Shown here: piece by piece, positions 19,666-28,162 of the stretch | Numbering within the stretch: position 1 is the stretch's first letter | Layout of the letters: each line of letters opens with the position of its first letter | Assembly (NCBI GenBank): GCA_947454355.1 | Contig: CANGKR010000009.1 | Span: forward strand, 1 to 33,865 | DNA from: Comamonadaceae bacterium | GTDB lineage: Bacteria > Pseudomonadota > Gammaproteobacteria > Burkholderiales > Burkholderiaceae_C | Direction of reading: 5' to 3' | Length of the DNA stretch: 33,865 bases | Program-made: the position numbers and the translations under genes | The notes under the pieces: generated by a model | Seen by the model: only the letters and a program-made list of their open reading frames with translations | Database searches by the model: none | Told to the model about the DNA's origin: nothing

Positions 19666-20697
19666 ATGAAACGTGTGTTCATCAAGTCCTTGATCGCTGC
19701 CGTAGCTTTGGCTGCTGTGGGCGTGGCTTCGGCACAAGACAAAACCATCAAGTTCGCCAACCAGAACGCGGCGGGCCACCCCATCATTTTGGGGATGGAA
19801 AAATTTAAAGAAATCGTAGAAAAAAACTCCGGCGGCAAGATCAAGGTCAACGTGTTCCCGGGTGGCGCCTTGGGCAGTGACCAGGCCAACGTGTCTGCCA
19901 TTCAGGGCGGCTCTTTGGAGATGGCTGCCATGAACTCCGGCATTTTTGCCGCGCAGGTCAAAGAGTTCGCCATTTTTGACTTCCCCTTCATGTTCGCAAC
20001 CGGCAAAGAAGCTGACGCGGTGGTGGACGGTCCTTTCGGTAAGAAGCTGCACGCCAAGTTGGAAGAAAAAGGCCTGATCGGTCTGGGTTACTACGAACTG
20101 GGCTTTCGCAACATCACCAACAGCAAGCGCGCCGTCAATAAAGTGGAAGACCTCGAAGGCCTGAAACTGCGCGTGATCCCCAACCCGATCAATGTGGACT
20201 GGGTCAAAGCTTTGGGCGCCAACCCGACACCGCTGCCTTTCCCTGAGCTGTATGCAGCCTTGGACCAAAAAGCTGTGGACGGCCAGGAAAACCCAGTGGC
20301 CACCATCAACGGTGCCAAGTTGTATGAAGTCCAAAAACACCTGGTGTTGACTGGCCACCAGTACAACCCCCAGTCGGTCGTGATCAGCAAGAAGTTCTGG
20401 GAAAAGCTGTCTGCAGCTGAGCAAAAAATCGTGGCCGATGCCGTGACCGAGTCTGCGAAGTTCCAGCGCGAAAAAGCCCGTGCCCTGGAATCCAGCATTT
20501 TGGACAATCTCAAGAAAAACGGCATGCAAGTGACCCAGTTGCCAGAAGGCGAAATGTCCAAGTTGCGCGACAAGATGCGCCCTGTGACCGCCAAGTATGG
20601 CGTGACGATGGGTCAGGATCTGGTCAAGGAACTGCAAGCCGACATCGAAAAAGTGCGTATGGCTGCGGCTGCACCTGCCAAAAAATCTGGCAAGTGA
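19666..20697 (+). CDS. TRAP transporter periplasmic substrate-binding protein (DctP family)
   Basis: Signal peptide MKRVFIKSLIAAVALAAVGVASAQ; VNVFPGGALGSDQANVSAIQGGSLEMA; LKLRVIPNPINVDWVKALGANPTPLPFPELYAALDQKAVDGQENP. Start refined to 19666. Confidence 0.95.
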   Translation: MKRVFIKSLIAAVALAAVGVASAQDKTIKFANQNAAGHPIILGMEKFKEIVEKNSGGKIKVNVFPGGALGSDQANVSAIQGGSLEMAAMNSGIFAAQVKEFAIFDFPFMFATGKEADAVVDGPFGKKLHAKLEEKGLIGLGYYELGFRNITNSKRAVNKVEDLEGLKLRVIPNPINVDWVKALGANPTPLPFPELYAALDQKAVDGQENPVATINGAKLYEVQKHLVLTGHQYNPQSVVISKKFWEKLSAAEQKIVADAVTESAKFQREKARALESSILDNLKKNGMQVTQLPEGEMSKLRDKMRPVTAKYGVTMGQDLVKELQADIEKVRMAAAAPAKKSGK

Positions 20698-20707
20698 TGG
20701 CGCTTTG

Positions 20708-20735
20708 AGGCTTCGCAGTCTTTGCTGCGAAGCCT
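20708..20735 (+). terminator. Strong hairpin between dctP and aroQ (attenuator, partial terminator or mRNA-stabilising element)
   Basis: AGGCTTCGCAG-TCTTTG-CTGCGAAGCCT, perfect 11-bp stem and 6-nt loop, followed by GTTTTAA. Confidence 0.7.
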
Positions 20736-20757
20736 GTTTTAACTTCAAGGAGTCCAC

Positions 20758-21201
20758 ATGAAAGTCTTGATGCTGCACGGCGTGAACCACAACATGTTCG
20801 GCAAACGCGACCCCAAGCAGTACGGCACCATCACCCTCGACGAAATCAATGCCAACTTGCAAAAATTGGGTAAAGAGCTGGGTGCCGAGGTTGAGTGCTA
20901 CCAGACCAACCATGAAGGTGATATGTGCGAGCGCATTCACCAGGCTTACTTCGACAAAGTCGACGCGGTGTTGATCAATGCCGGTGCATGGACCCATTAC
21001 AGCTATGCCATCCGCGATGCGCTGGCGGTACTGACTTGCCCGGTGGTTGAACTGCACATGTCCAACATCCACGCCCGCGAAGAATTCCGTCACAAGTCGG
21101 TCTTCGCCGAAATCGTCAATGGTCAGATCTGTGGCTTTGGCGCAGACAGCTATTTGCTGGCGCTGCGAGCTGGTGTGTCCGCCGCACAAGCCGCTCGCTG
21201 A
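20758..21201 (+). CDS. aroQ: Type II 3-dehydroquinate dehydratase, divergent (probably catabolic)
   Basis: 147 aa; KRDPKQYGTITLDEIN, NHEGDMCERIHQAYF, INAGAWTHYSYAIRDAL, ELHMSNIHAREEFRHKSV retain the AroQ active-site pattern, with a divergent N-terminal loop HGVNHNMFG. Confidence 0.9.
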   Translation: MKVLMLHGVNHNMFGKRDPKQYGTITLDEINANLQKLGKELGAEVECYQTNHEGDMCERIHQAYFDKVDAVLINAGAWTHYSYAIRDALAVLTCPVVELHMSNIHAREEFRHKSVFAEIVNGQICGFGADSYLLALRAGVSAAQAAR

Positions 21202-21237
21202 TCCCTGGGCAATCTGCCCGAACTCATTGAAAGAGCC

Positions 21238-22071
21238 ATGATCAACGGCCATACCCAACTCATCGCCCACATCGGTTACCCGACGCACAGCTTCAAGTCG
21301 CCGATGATTTACAACCCGTATTTTGACCATGCGGGCATCAACGCGGTGGTGGTGCCCATGGGCTGTCAAGCCGAACACTATGCTGAGTTCTTGAAGTCTG
21401 TTTTCAACCTGACCAACATCTGTGGTGCCTTGATCACCATGCCCCACAAAGTCACCACCGTGGGCTTGCTCCATGAAGTCACCCCCACCGTTCGGGTGGC
21501 CGGCGCCTGCAATGCGGTCAAACGCTTGGCCGATGGCCGCTTGGTGGGCGACATGTTCGACGGTGCAGGTTTTGTGCGCGGTGTGCAAGGTAAGGGTTTT
21601 GACCTGACAGGCAAGCGCGTGCTGGTGGTGGGCACAGGCGGTGTCGGTTGCGCCATTGCGGCCTCGCTGGCAGGTGCAGGTGTGGCGGCCATCAGCTTGT
21701 TTGATGTGCACATGGAAAGCTGTGAAGCCCTCGCGCAACGGCTGAAAACGCATTACCCGCAAATCGAGGTGCGCACAGGTTCCAACGATCCGGCCGATCA
21801 CCACCTGGTGGTCAATGCCACGCCCATGGGCATGAACGAGGGCGATCCCTTGCCCTTGGATGTCAGCCGCTTGTCCCCCGACACCTTTGTGGGCGAAGTC
21901 GTCATGAAGACCGAAAGGACGGCCTTCTTGCAGGCCGCTCTCAGCCGAGGTTGCCGCGTACAAGTGGGCTCGGACATGTTGTTTGAACAAATTCCAGCGT
22001 ATCTGGAATATTTCGGTCTACCCAGCACCACGCCCGCTGAGCTGCGGGCTTTGGCTCAATTGAGTTACTGA
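21238..22071 (+). CDS. Shikimate dehydrogenase-like protein (second, divergent AroE homologue)
   Basis: HIGYPTHSFKSPMIYNPYFDHAGI, GALITMPHK, GDMFDGAGFVRGV, VLVVGTGGVGCAIAASLAGAG, NATPMGM, GSDMLFEQ. Confidence 0.85.
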   Translation: MINGHTQLIAHIGYPTHSFKSPMIYNPYFDHAGINAVVVPMGCQAEHYAEFLKSVFNLTNICGALITMPHKVTTVGLLHEVTPTVRVAGACNAVKRLADGRLVGDMFDGAGFVRGVQGKGFDLTGKRVLVVGTGGVGCAIAASLAGAGVAAISLFDVHMESCEALAQRLKTHYPQIEVRTGSNDPADHHLVVNATPMGMNEGDPLPLDVSRLSPDTFVGEVVMKTERTAFLQAALSRGCRVQVGSDMLFEQIPAYLEYFGLPSTTPAELRALAQLSY

Positions 22072-22116
22072 AGCAGGCGAGATATTTCTCCCGCTATTTT
22101 TCAATAGGATGACCCC

Positions 22117-22998
22117 ATGAGCTTGCAAGCTGTTCACCGCGAAGCCGTCCCCGAAATGCCCAACCGCTTGGGCATCGAGGGCATCGAGTTCATCGAGTAC
22201 GCCACCAGTCGCCCGCAGGCGCTGGGCCAGGTGCTAGAGAACATGGGTTTTCGGCCCGTGGCGCGGCACCGCTCGCGCGAGGTGACTTTGTACCGTCAGG
22301 GCTCGATGAACCTGGTGGTCAACGCCAGCCCTGATGATGCACGGGTCAGCGGCACAGTGGATGGACAACCTGTCATCTCTGCAGTGGCCTTTCGAGTCCA
22401 GGATGCGCTCAAGGCCCACACCCGCTGCATGGAGCTGGGCGCTTGGAGCGTGGGCAGCCATGCGCAAGCGATGGAACTGCACATCCCCGCCATTCACGGC
22501 CCGGGCGGCAGCCGCTTTTACTTTGTGGACCGCTGGCAAGAGTTTTCGATCTACGACATCGACTTCAAGACCATTCCCACGGTGGACCCACATCCACCGG
22601 CATTGACCGAGATGAGTTACTTCGGTGTGGTGCAGTACATCGGTGCTGAGCGCAGTGCCGATTGGCTGGCTTACTACGAACACATGTTCGACTTCAGCAC
22701 CATTGCCGATGACGAGCGCTTTGGCATCTTGCCCAAAGGCAAACTGATGAAGAGCCCGTGTGGCCAGTTTCTGTGGCAGTTGATCGAGCCCGATCCCTGG
22801 ATGGACGAGGCCGACGAGTCCCCAGAGTGCCTGCAGCGTGTAGGCTTTGGCGTGCCTGATGTGGCCCAGTCTGTTCAGGCATTGAAGACGCGTGGGGTCG
22901 AGTTCGTCGAGTCCACGGCATTGCACCCGGAAGACCGAGGTGCTTTGACTCGCACGACTTTGGGCAGTGTGTCCTTTGAATTGGTGCACAAGGCATGA
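22117..22998 (+). CDS. 4-hydroxyphenylpyruvate dioxygenase-like VOC protein, metal site degenerate; likely the split-off HPPD-like part of a QuiC-type dehydroshikimate dehydratase
   Basis: HPPD N-domain hallmarks GIEFIEYATSRPQALGQVLENMGFRPVARHRSREVTLYRQGSMNLVVNAS and FYFVDRWQEFSIYDIDF. ATGA overlap with the downstream dehydratase gene. Confidence 0.8.
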   Translation: MSLQAVHREAVPEMPNRLGIEGIEFIEYATSRPQALGQVLENMGFRPVARHRSREVTLYRQGSMNLVVNASPDDARVSGTVDGQPVISAVAFRVQDALKAHTRCMELGAWSVGSHAQAMELHIPAIHGPGGSRFYFVDRWQEFSIYDIDFKTIPTVDPHPPALTEMSYFGVVQYIGAERSADWLAYYEHMFDFSTIADDERFGILPKGKLMKSPCGQFLWQLIEPDPWMDEADESPECLQRVGFGVPDVAQSVQALKTRGVEFVESTALHPEDRGALTRTTLGSVSFELVHKA

Positions 22999-23879
22999 AC
23001 GCGCAAATTGCCGGTTTCGGCATGGACACCATCACCATGGCCGGCACGCTGGAAGCCAAGCTGGCGGCCATGAAGGAAGCAGGTTTTTCGCAAGTCATGC
23101 TGATGGCCAAAGACCTGGTGACCCACCCGGCAGGCGTGGAGGGCGCAGTGCAAGCCGTCAAGAACAGCGGCCTGCGGCCCACGGGCTTTCAGGTGCTGCG
23201 AGACTTCGAAGGCCTCTCAGGCCATTTGCACGACTACAAGATCGACATTGCCAAATCCATGCTGCAAATGTGCGCAGCCACAGGTAGCCAAGTTTTGTTG
23301 GTGTGTTCGTCCACCTCGCGCCACGCCACCTGCGACTTGGACGCTTTGGCCCGTGACCTGAAAAAACTGGCCATGCTGGCCATACCCTTGGGCATCAAGA
23401 TCGCCTACGAAGGCTTGTCTTGGGGGCGCCATGTCAACGAGTTCACCACCGCCTGGGATGTGGTGTGCCGCGCCGATTGCCCTAACTTGGGGCTGGGACT
23501 GGATTCCTTTCACATCTTCGCCACCGGCACCGCTCTGGACGCGATCGATGAGTTGGATCCCACCAAAATTTTCTTGACGCAATTGTCGGACTTCATGTGG
23601 AACGAGACCCCCACCTTTGAAGACCGCATGACCACCGCCCGCACATTCCGTGTGTTCCCAGGGGAGGGCGTGCACAGCGCACAGTTGGCCGATCTGGTCC
23701 TGCGGTTGGAACGCATCGGTTACCGCGGTGACTACAGCTTTGAAGTCTTCAACGACGACTACCAACAACTGCCCTTGGCCACCGTGGCCGAGCGTGCACG
23801 CCGCAGCGCTCTGTGGCTGCACGATGACGTGCTGCACCGCGCCGCACCTCTGCCCGATTGGACACGCCAAGGCGTGTGA
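22995..23879 (+). CDS. quiC: 3-dehydroshikimate dehydratase, sugar phosphate isomerase/epimerase-like TIM barrel (N-terminal part of QuiC-type enzymes)
   Basis: QVLRDFEGL, VLLVCSSTSRHA, IAYEGLSWGRHVNEFTTAWDVVCRADCPNLGLGLDSFHIFA, FRVFPGEG, YSFEVFNDDY match recalled QuiC/AsbF-type features; AroQ/AroE/PCA-cleavage context. Confidence 0.85.
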   Translation: MNAQIAGFGMDTITMAGTLEAKLAAMKEAGFSQVMLMAKDLVTHPAGVEGAVQAVKNSGLRPTGFQVLRDFEGLSGHLHDYKIDIAKSMLQMCAATGSQVLLVCSSTSRHATCDLDALARDLKKLAMLAIPLGIKIAYEGLSWGRHVNEFTTAWDVVCRADCPNLGLGLDSFHIFATGTALDAIDELDPTKIFLTQLSDFMWNETPTFEDRMTTARTFRVFPGEGVHSAQLADLVLRLERIGYRGDYSFEVFNDDYQQLPLATVAERARRSALWLHDDVLHRAAPLPDWTRQGV

Positions 23880-24626
23880 TCAATGCACTGACGACAAAAA
23901 CTGTTTCAGCTCTGGTGTTTGCGGATGCGCAAACAACTCCTCAGGCGGCCCCTGCTCATGGACGCGCCCTTGGTGCATGAAGATCACACGGTCGCTGACC
24001 CTGCGGGCAAACTGCATTTCATGCGTAACCATCAGAAGTGTCATGCCTTCTTGAGCCAAAGACTCCACCACCGCCAAGACCTCCCCCACCAATTCTGGAT
24101 CGAGCGCCGAGGTGATCTCATCGCAGAGCAAAATCATGGGTGACATGGCCAATGCACGGGCTATCGCTACGCGCTGTTGCTGGCCGCCTGACAACTGGTC
24201 TGGAAAGGCGTCGAATTTTTCTTCCAACCCCACACGAGCCAGCAGACGTCTGGCCAGTGTTTCTGTTTCAGCGCGGGTCTGGTGTTTGACCAGTCCAGGT
24301 GCCAATTGGATGTTGCGTCCCACATTCAAGTGCGGGAACAAATTGAAGGACTGGAAAATCATGCCTACCTGTTGACGCAAGACCCGCAAGGCAACAGGGT
24401 TGTGGGGTTCCAGTGATTGCCCTTGTACCTTCAGTTTACCCTGTTGAAACGATTCCAAGCCATTGATACAGCGCAGCAAGGTGCTTTTGCCAGAACCGCT
24501 TTTGCCGATGATGGCAATCACTTCACCGGACTGGACCTCCAGGTCGACACTTCGGAGCACTTCGTTGTTACCGAACGATTTACGAAGTCCCTGGATGGAC
24601 AGGGCACAGGGGTTAGCGTTTGACAT
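23880..24626 (-). CDS. Polar amino acid-type ABC transporter ATP-binding protein
   Basis: Walker [19 protein letters not shown], signature [15 protein letters not shown], Walker [21 protein letters not shown]. Confidence 0.93.
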   Translation of the reverse strand: MSNANPCALSIQGLRKSFGNNEVLRSVDLEVQSGEVIAIIGKSGSGKSTLLRCINGLESFQQGKLKVQGQSLEPHNPVALRVLRQQVGMIFQSFNLFPHLNVGRNIQLAPGLVKHQTRAETETLARRLLARVGLEEKFDAFPDQLSGGQQQRVAIARALAMSPMILLCDEITSALDPELVGEVLAVVESLAQEGMTLLMVTHEMQFARRVSDRVIFMHQGRVHEQGPPEELFAHPQTPELKQFLSSVH

Positions 24627-25263
24627 TCAAATGGCTTTCGAGGGATCGAGCGTACCAACTGATCGGATAGCAAATTGCAAAATACATGAAAGCAACGCAG
24701 CTGTAGACCAAGAAAGGTTTGAAGGTTGCGTTGGTGATCATGGTGCCCGCTTTGGTCAATTCCACAAAGCCAATGACGGAAGCCAAGGCCGTGCCTTTGA
24801 TCACTTGAACCAGAAAACCGACGGTCGGGGCTACCGCCAATTGGGCGGCTTGAGGAAAGATGACGAAGCGCAGTTGCTCTCGAAAGTTCAAGGCCAGACT
24901 TTGCGCAGCTTCCCATTGGCCTTTGGGCACTGCTTTGACACAGCCATGCCAAATTTCGACTAAAAAAGCACTGCTGTACAAAGTCAAAGCTACCGAAGCA
25001 GACATCCACGCTGTGGTCTCCACTCCCAACAAGGCCAAACCGAAGTAGGCTAAAAACAGTTGCATCAGCAAGGGTGTGCCTTGAAAGACCTGTACATACA
25101 CCGCTACCGCCTTTTGCAGTGCAGCCATGGGTGAGCTACGAATGACGAGCAAACACAGACCCAGGACGCCACCGCCCGTAAAGGCAATGAGCGACAACAA
25201 CAAAGTCCAACGTGCGGCCAAGAGCAAATTACTGAAGATGTCCCATAGTGAAAATTCAACCAT
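24613..25263 (-). CDS. Polar amino acid-type ABC transporter permease
   Basis: HisM/GlnP-type FQGTPLLMQLFLAYFGLALLG, FLVEIWHGCVKAVPKGQWEAAQSLAL. Start refined to 25263 (MVEFSLWDIF). Confidence 0.92.
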   Translation of the reverse strand: MVEFSLWDIFSNLLLAARWTLLLSLIAFTGGGVLGLCLLVIRSSPMAALQKAVAVYVQVFQGTPLLMQLFLAYFGLALLGVETTAWMSASVALTLYSSAFLVEIWHGCVKAVPKGQWEAAQSLALNFREQLRFVIFPQAAQLAVAPTVGFLVQVIKGTALASVIGFVELTKAGTMITNATFKPFLVYSCVAFMYFAICYPISWYARSLESHLNVKR

Positions 25264-25927
25264 GACGGCCACCCCATAAAAATCGTCGTGCCAAGGCATT
25301 CAGGACGTGGCGCGTAGCGATCGAGAGGATTAGATACAAACCTGTGGCGATGATGAATGCCTCGAACGATCGGAAGTTGCGGCTTTGGATCAGATTGGCT
25401 GCATAGCTCAGTTCAGGTGTGGAGATCTGTCCGCACACCGCAGATCCCAGCATGACGATAATGATCTGACTGACCAGTGCAGGCCAGACTTTCTGCAGAG
25501 CAGGCGGCAGCACCACCCAGATGAACACCTGACTGCGGCTCAATGCCAGACTTTCAGCGGCTTCGATTTGCCCTGCGGGGGTATTGACGATGCCTGCGCG
25601 GATGATCTCAGCAGAATATGCGCCCAGGTTGATGACCATGGCCAGCACAGAAGACCATTCCGGACTCATCCTTATGCCCAGCGCAGGCAAACCAAAGAAG
25701 ATGAAAAACAGTTGAACAATGAAGGGCGTGTTGCGGAACAACTCCACATACAGACCCGCCCCCTGCCGCGCGGCTTTTGGACCTTGGGTGCGTACCCAGG
25801 CGCAAACAGTACCTAACAACAACCCACCCATTGCCGATATCGCGGTCAGCCCAAGCGTCCACAGCACCCCGTGGACCAGCAAGGGCCATTCGCTCCAGAC
25901 GGCTGAAAAGTTCAATTGGATGGGCAT
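25256..25927 (-). CDS. Polar amino acid-type ABC transporter permease
   Basis: ELFRNTPFIVQLFFIFFGLPALG, YSAEIIRAGIVNTPAGQIEAAESLALSRSQ. Confidence 0.93.
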   Translation of the reverse strand: MPIQLNFSAVWSEWPLLVHGVLWTLGLTAISAMGGLLLGTVCAWVRTQGPKAARQGAGLYVELFRNTPFIVQLFFIFFGLPALGIRMSPEWSSVLAMVINLGAYSAEIIRAGIVNTPAGQIEAAESLALSRSQVFIWVVLPPALQKVWPALVSQIIIVMLGSAVCGQISTPELSYAANLIQSRNFRSFEAFIIATGLYLILSIATRHVLNALARRFLWGGRHG

Positions 25928-25939
25928 GGTGAGCCGTTT

Positions 25940-26734
25940 TTATTCAGGCAAAGTGCCCGCGGGACGGCCTAGCCATTTTTGCGCCATTTTGTCGATGTCG
26001 CCTGATTTTTTTGCGTCAGCAATGATCGCATTGACTTTGTTACGCAAGGCATCTTCGCCCTTGGCCACGCCGATGAAGTTGGGACTATCTTTGAGTAACA
26101 ACTTGAACTCTGCATTCAATTGCGGATTCTTTTGCATCATCACGCCCGCCACCTGTGCGCCCGTGGCCACCAGTTGCGTTTGTCCAGAAACAAAAGCCGA
26201 TACGGTGCCGTTGTTGTCTTCAAAACGTTTGATATCGGTGGAAGCGGGGGCCACTTTGGTTAACTCTTGATCTTCCAATGCGCCGCGTGTGGCCGATACG
26301 GTTTTGCCCGCCAGATCGGCCATGCTTTTGATGCTCATGTTTTTGGGGCCGTAGACGGCTTGGAAGTAGGGTGAATACGCAAAGCTGAAGTCGATGACTT
26401 TTTCGCGGTCTGGATTTTTGCCCAGTGTCGAGATCACCAGGTCCGCTTTTTTAGTCTGCAAATAAGCAATACGGTTGGGACTGCTGACTGGCAGCAATTC
26501 GACCTGCACGCCCATTTTGCTGGCAATGTATTGCGCCATCTCGATGTCAAGACCTTGCGGTTTCAGATCTACACCGACAAAGCCGTAGGGCGGGAAATCT
26601 GTGGGGATGGCGATCTTGATTTGTTTGGCTTTCAAAATCGATTCCATTGCATTTTGTGCCCAGACATTGGGCGTCATCAAAAGTCCCGCAGCAGCCAAGG
26701 CGGTGGTCAAAAAAGATCGAGGGGTGAGTTTCAT
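25940..26734 (-). CDS. Polar amino acid-type ABC transporter substrate-binding protein (SBP_bac_3)
   Basis: Signal peptide MKLTPRSFLTTALAAAGLLMTPNVWAQ; IKIAIPTDFPPYGFVGVDLKPQGLDIEMAQYIASKMG; SATRGALEDQEL. Confidence 0.93.
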   Translation of the reverse strand: MKLTPRSFLTTALAAAGLLMTPNVWAQNAMESILKAKQIKIAIPTDFPPYGFVGVDLKPQGLDIEMAQYIASKMGVQVELLPVSSPNRIAYLQTKKADLVISTLGKNPDREKVIDFSFAYSPYFQAVYGPKNMSIKSMADLAGKTVSATRGALEDQELTKVAPASTDIKRFEDNNGTVSAFVSGQTQLVATGAQVAGVMMQKNPQLNAEFKLLLKDSPNFIGVAKGEDALRNKVNAIIADAKKSGDIDKMAQKWLGRPAGTLPE

Positions 26735-27408
26735 GAAGAACTTTCAGAGGCAGGTTGAGAAATGGTGAGCAGTCGACGCAAGCCTGCGTCCACACTGTCG
26801 ATCAAGGGGATTGGAAAATACGATTGCAGCCGCTCGGCCCAGCCGGCCAAACCCGCGCCACCGATGATGATGGACTTGACTGGACTGCGTTTGAGCAGGT
26901 TCACGCAGGCTTGTGTCAACAGTTGCTCGGCTTCTGCGGGGCGGGCGCTCAAGGAGGCGCCGTCGAGTTCCACGGTTTCAATGCCCAGCAGATCACGGCC
27001 GCTGGGCAATGACAGCGCCAGCCGCTGCAACATCGGCCCCCAGGCCCGGCCACCGGTCACGATGCCATACGGCCCGATGGCTTGCGCGGCCATGAACGAT
27101 GCTTCAGCCAAACCCGTCACGGGCACGCCTGCAGCTTCGCGAAGCGCAAACAAGCCGGGGTCGCCAAAGCAGCCGATCAAGACCGCATCGATGGGCCATT
27201 GGGCCGACGCGGTTTGCCAGGCTTGCCAGGTTGCATGCCCTGCAACGGCGCAGGCCACCTCGGTCGAGATGTATGGGGCACCGAACGGTGCAGTCACTGC
27301 ATGTAAGGTGGCTGGCGCCAGCAGTTCAAGACCAAGGCCTTGCAAGCGGTCGGTCACCAGCGCGGTGGTGTTGGGATTGATGATCAGATAGGACGGCAAG
27401 GTATTCAT
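26731..27408 (-). CDS. Asp/Glu/hydantoin racemase superfamily protein, second catalytic Cys replaced by Gly
   Basis: LIINPNTTALVTDRL, LIGCFGDPGLFALREAAGVPVTGLAEA, IIIGGAGLAGWAERL (GCAG expected in racemases). Confidence 0.83.
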   Translation of the reverse strand: MNTLPSYLIINPNTTALVTDRLQGLGLELLAPATLHAVTAPFGAPYISTEVACAVAGHATWQAWQTASAQWPIDAVLIGCFGDPGLFALREAAGVPVTGLAEASFMAAQAIGPYGIVTGGRAWGPMLQRLALSLPSGRDLLGIETVELDGASLSARPAEAEQLLTQACVNLLKRSPVKSIIIGGAGLAGWAERLQSYFPIPLIDSVDAGLRRLLTISQPASESSS

Positions 27409-28160
27409 CCTTCAAGGGGCTCACCCAGCCGCAGCAGGTGCTGCAGGTCTTGCTTGGGCGTCTCGGGCCGTTGCCACACCAGGCTGTGTTCGATTTCAAG
27501 CAAGTGTGCTTGCATCAACTGCTGTGCGGGCTCGGGCACGCGCAAACGAATCGCATCGACCAAAGCCTGGTGCGCGTTGCAACCGCACGCAGCCCGCTCC
27601 GCACGGGCGCTTTGGTCGCCTTGCCCGTAAGTCATCAAAATCAACGAAGTGCGAGATACCAATTCGCTGAGCACCCGTTGCAGCGTGGTGTGTCCCGATT
27701 TTTCGGCAATCCACAAATGGAACTGTCCTGACAAACGAATCGCCCGCTGCCGGTCGCCTGCGAGATGGGCCGCTTCTTCATTGTCAATGATTTCGCGCAG
27801 GGTGTTCACATCCGCATCGCTGGCCTGCGCGATGAAACGGGCCACCAAGGTCGGCTCAATCATGCGGCGCACTTCAAAAATTTCTCGAGACTCTTGCGGT
27901 GTGGGTTCCGCCACCACCGCACCTTTGTTGGGCCGCAGGGTGATGATGCTTTCATTGGCCAGTCGTACCAGTACTGGGCGGATGCGGGTGCGCGAGACCC
28001 CAAAGGCGGTCGCGAGTTTGTCTTCCACCAGCTTGGTGCCAGGCACCAAGCGATGGTCCAAGATGGCCGAGATCAAGGTATCGTAAATTTCGACATCCGA
28101 AACACTGCCTGGCTCCGCGGTGCTGGCTAAGGACGAGTGGTTGTGCGCGGCCTGCAACAT
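27405..28160 (-). CDS. GntR family (FCD domain-type) transcriptional regulator
   Basis: AILDHRLVPGTKLVEDKLATAFGVSRTRIRPVLVRLANESIITLRPNKGAVVAEPTPQESREIFEVRRMIE. Confidence 0.93.
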   Translation of the reverse strand: MLQAAHNHSSLASTAEPGSVSDVEIYDTLISAILDHRLVPGTKLVEDKLATAFGVSRTRIRPVLVRLANESIITLRPNKGAVVAEPTPQESREIFEVRRMIEPTLVARFIAQASDADVNTLREIIDNEEAAHLAGDRQRAIRLSGQFHLWIAEKSGHTTLQRVLSELVSRTSLILMTYGQGDQSARAERAACGCNAHQALVDAIRLRVPEPAQQLMQAHLLEIEHSLVWQRPETPKQDLQHLLRLGEPLEG

Positions 28161-28162
28161 GT

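Noticed and set aside
19618-21990. 790-codon antisense ORF opposite dctP, aroQ and the aroE-like gene
   Set aside because: The sense strand has well-recognised genes with family motifs, and the antisense product is His/Gln/Val-rich with no recognisable domain. Long antisense ORFs are expected in GC-rich DNA where sense codons TTA, CTA and TCA are rare. It spans three unrelated genes and a spacer.
22074-22110. Possible terminator hairpin after the aroE-like gene (GGCGAGATATTTCTCCCGC followed by TATTTTT)
   Set aside because: The stem is short and needs a bulge. It lies in what appears to be a continuing operon, so it was not called.
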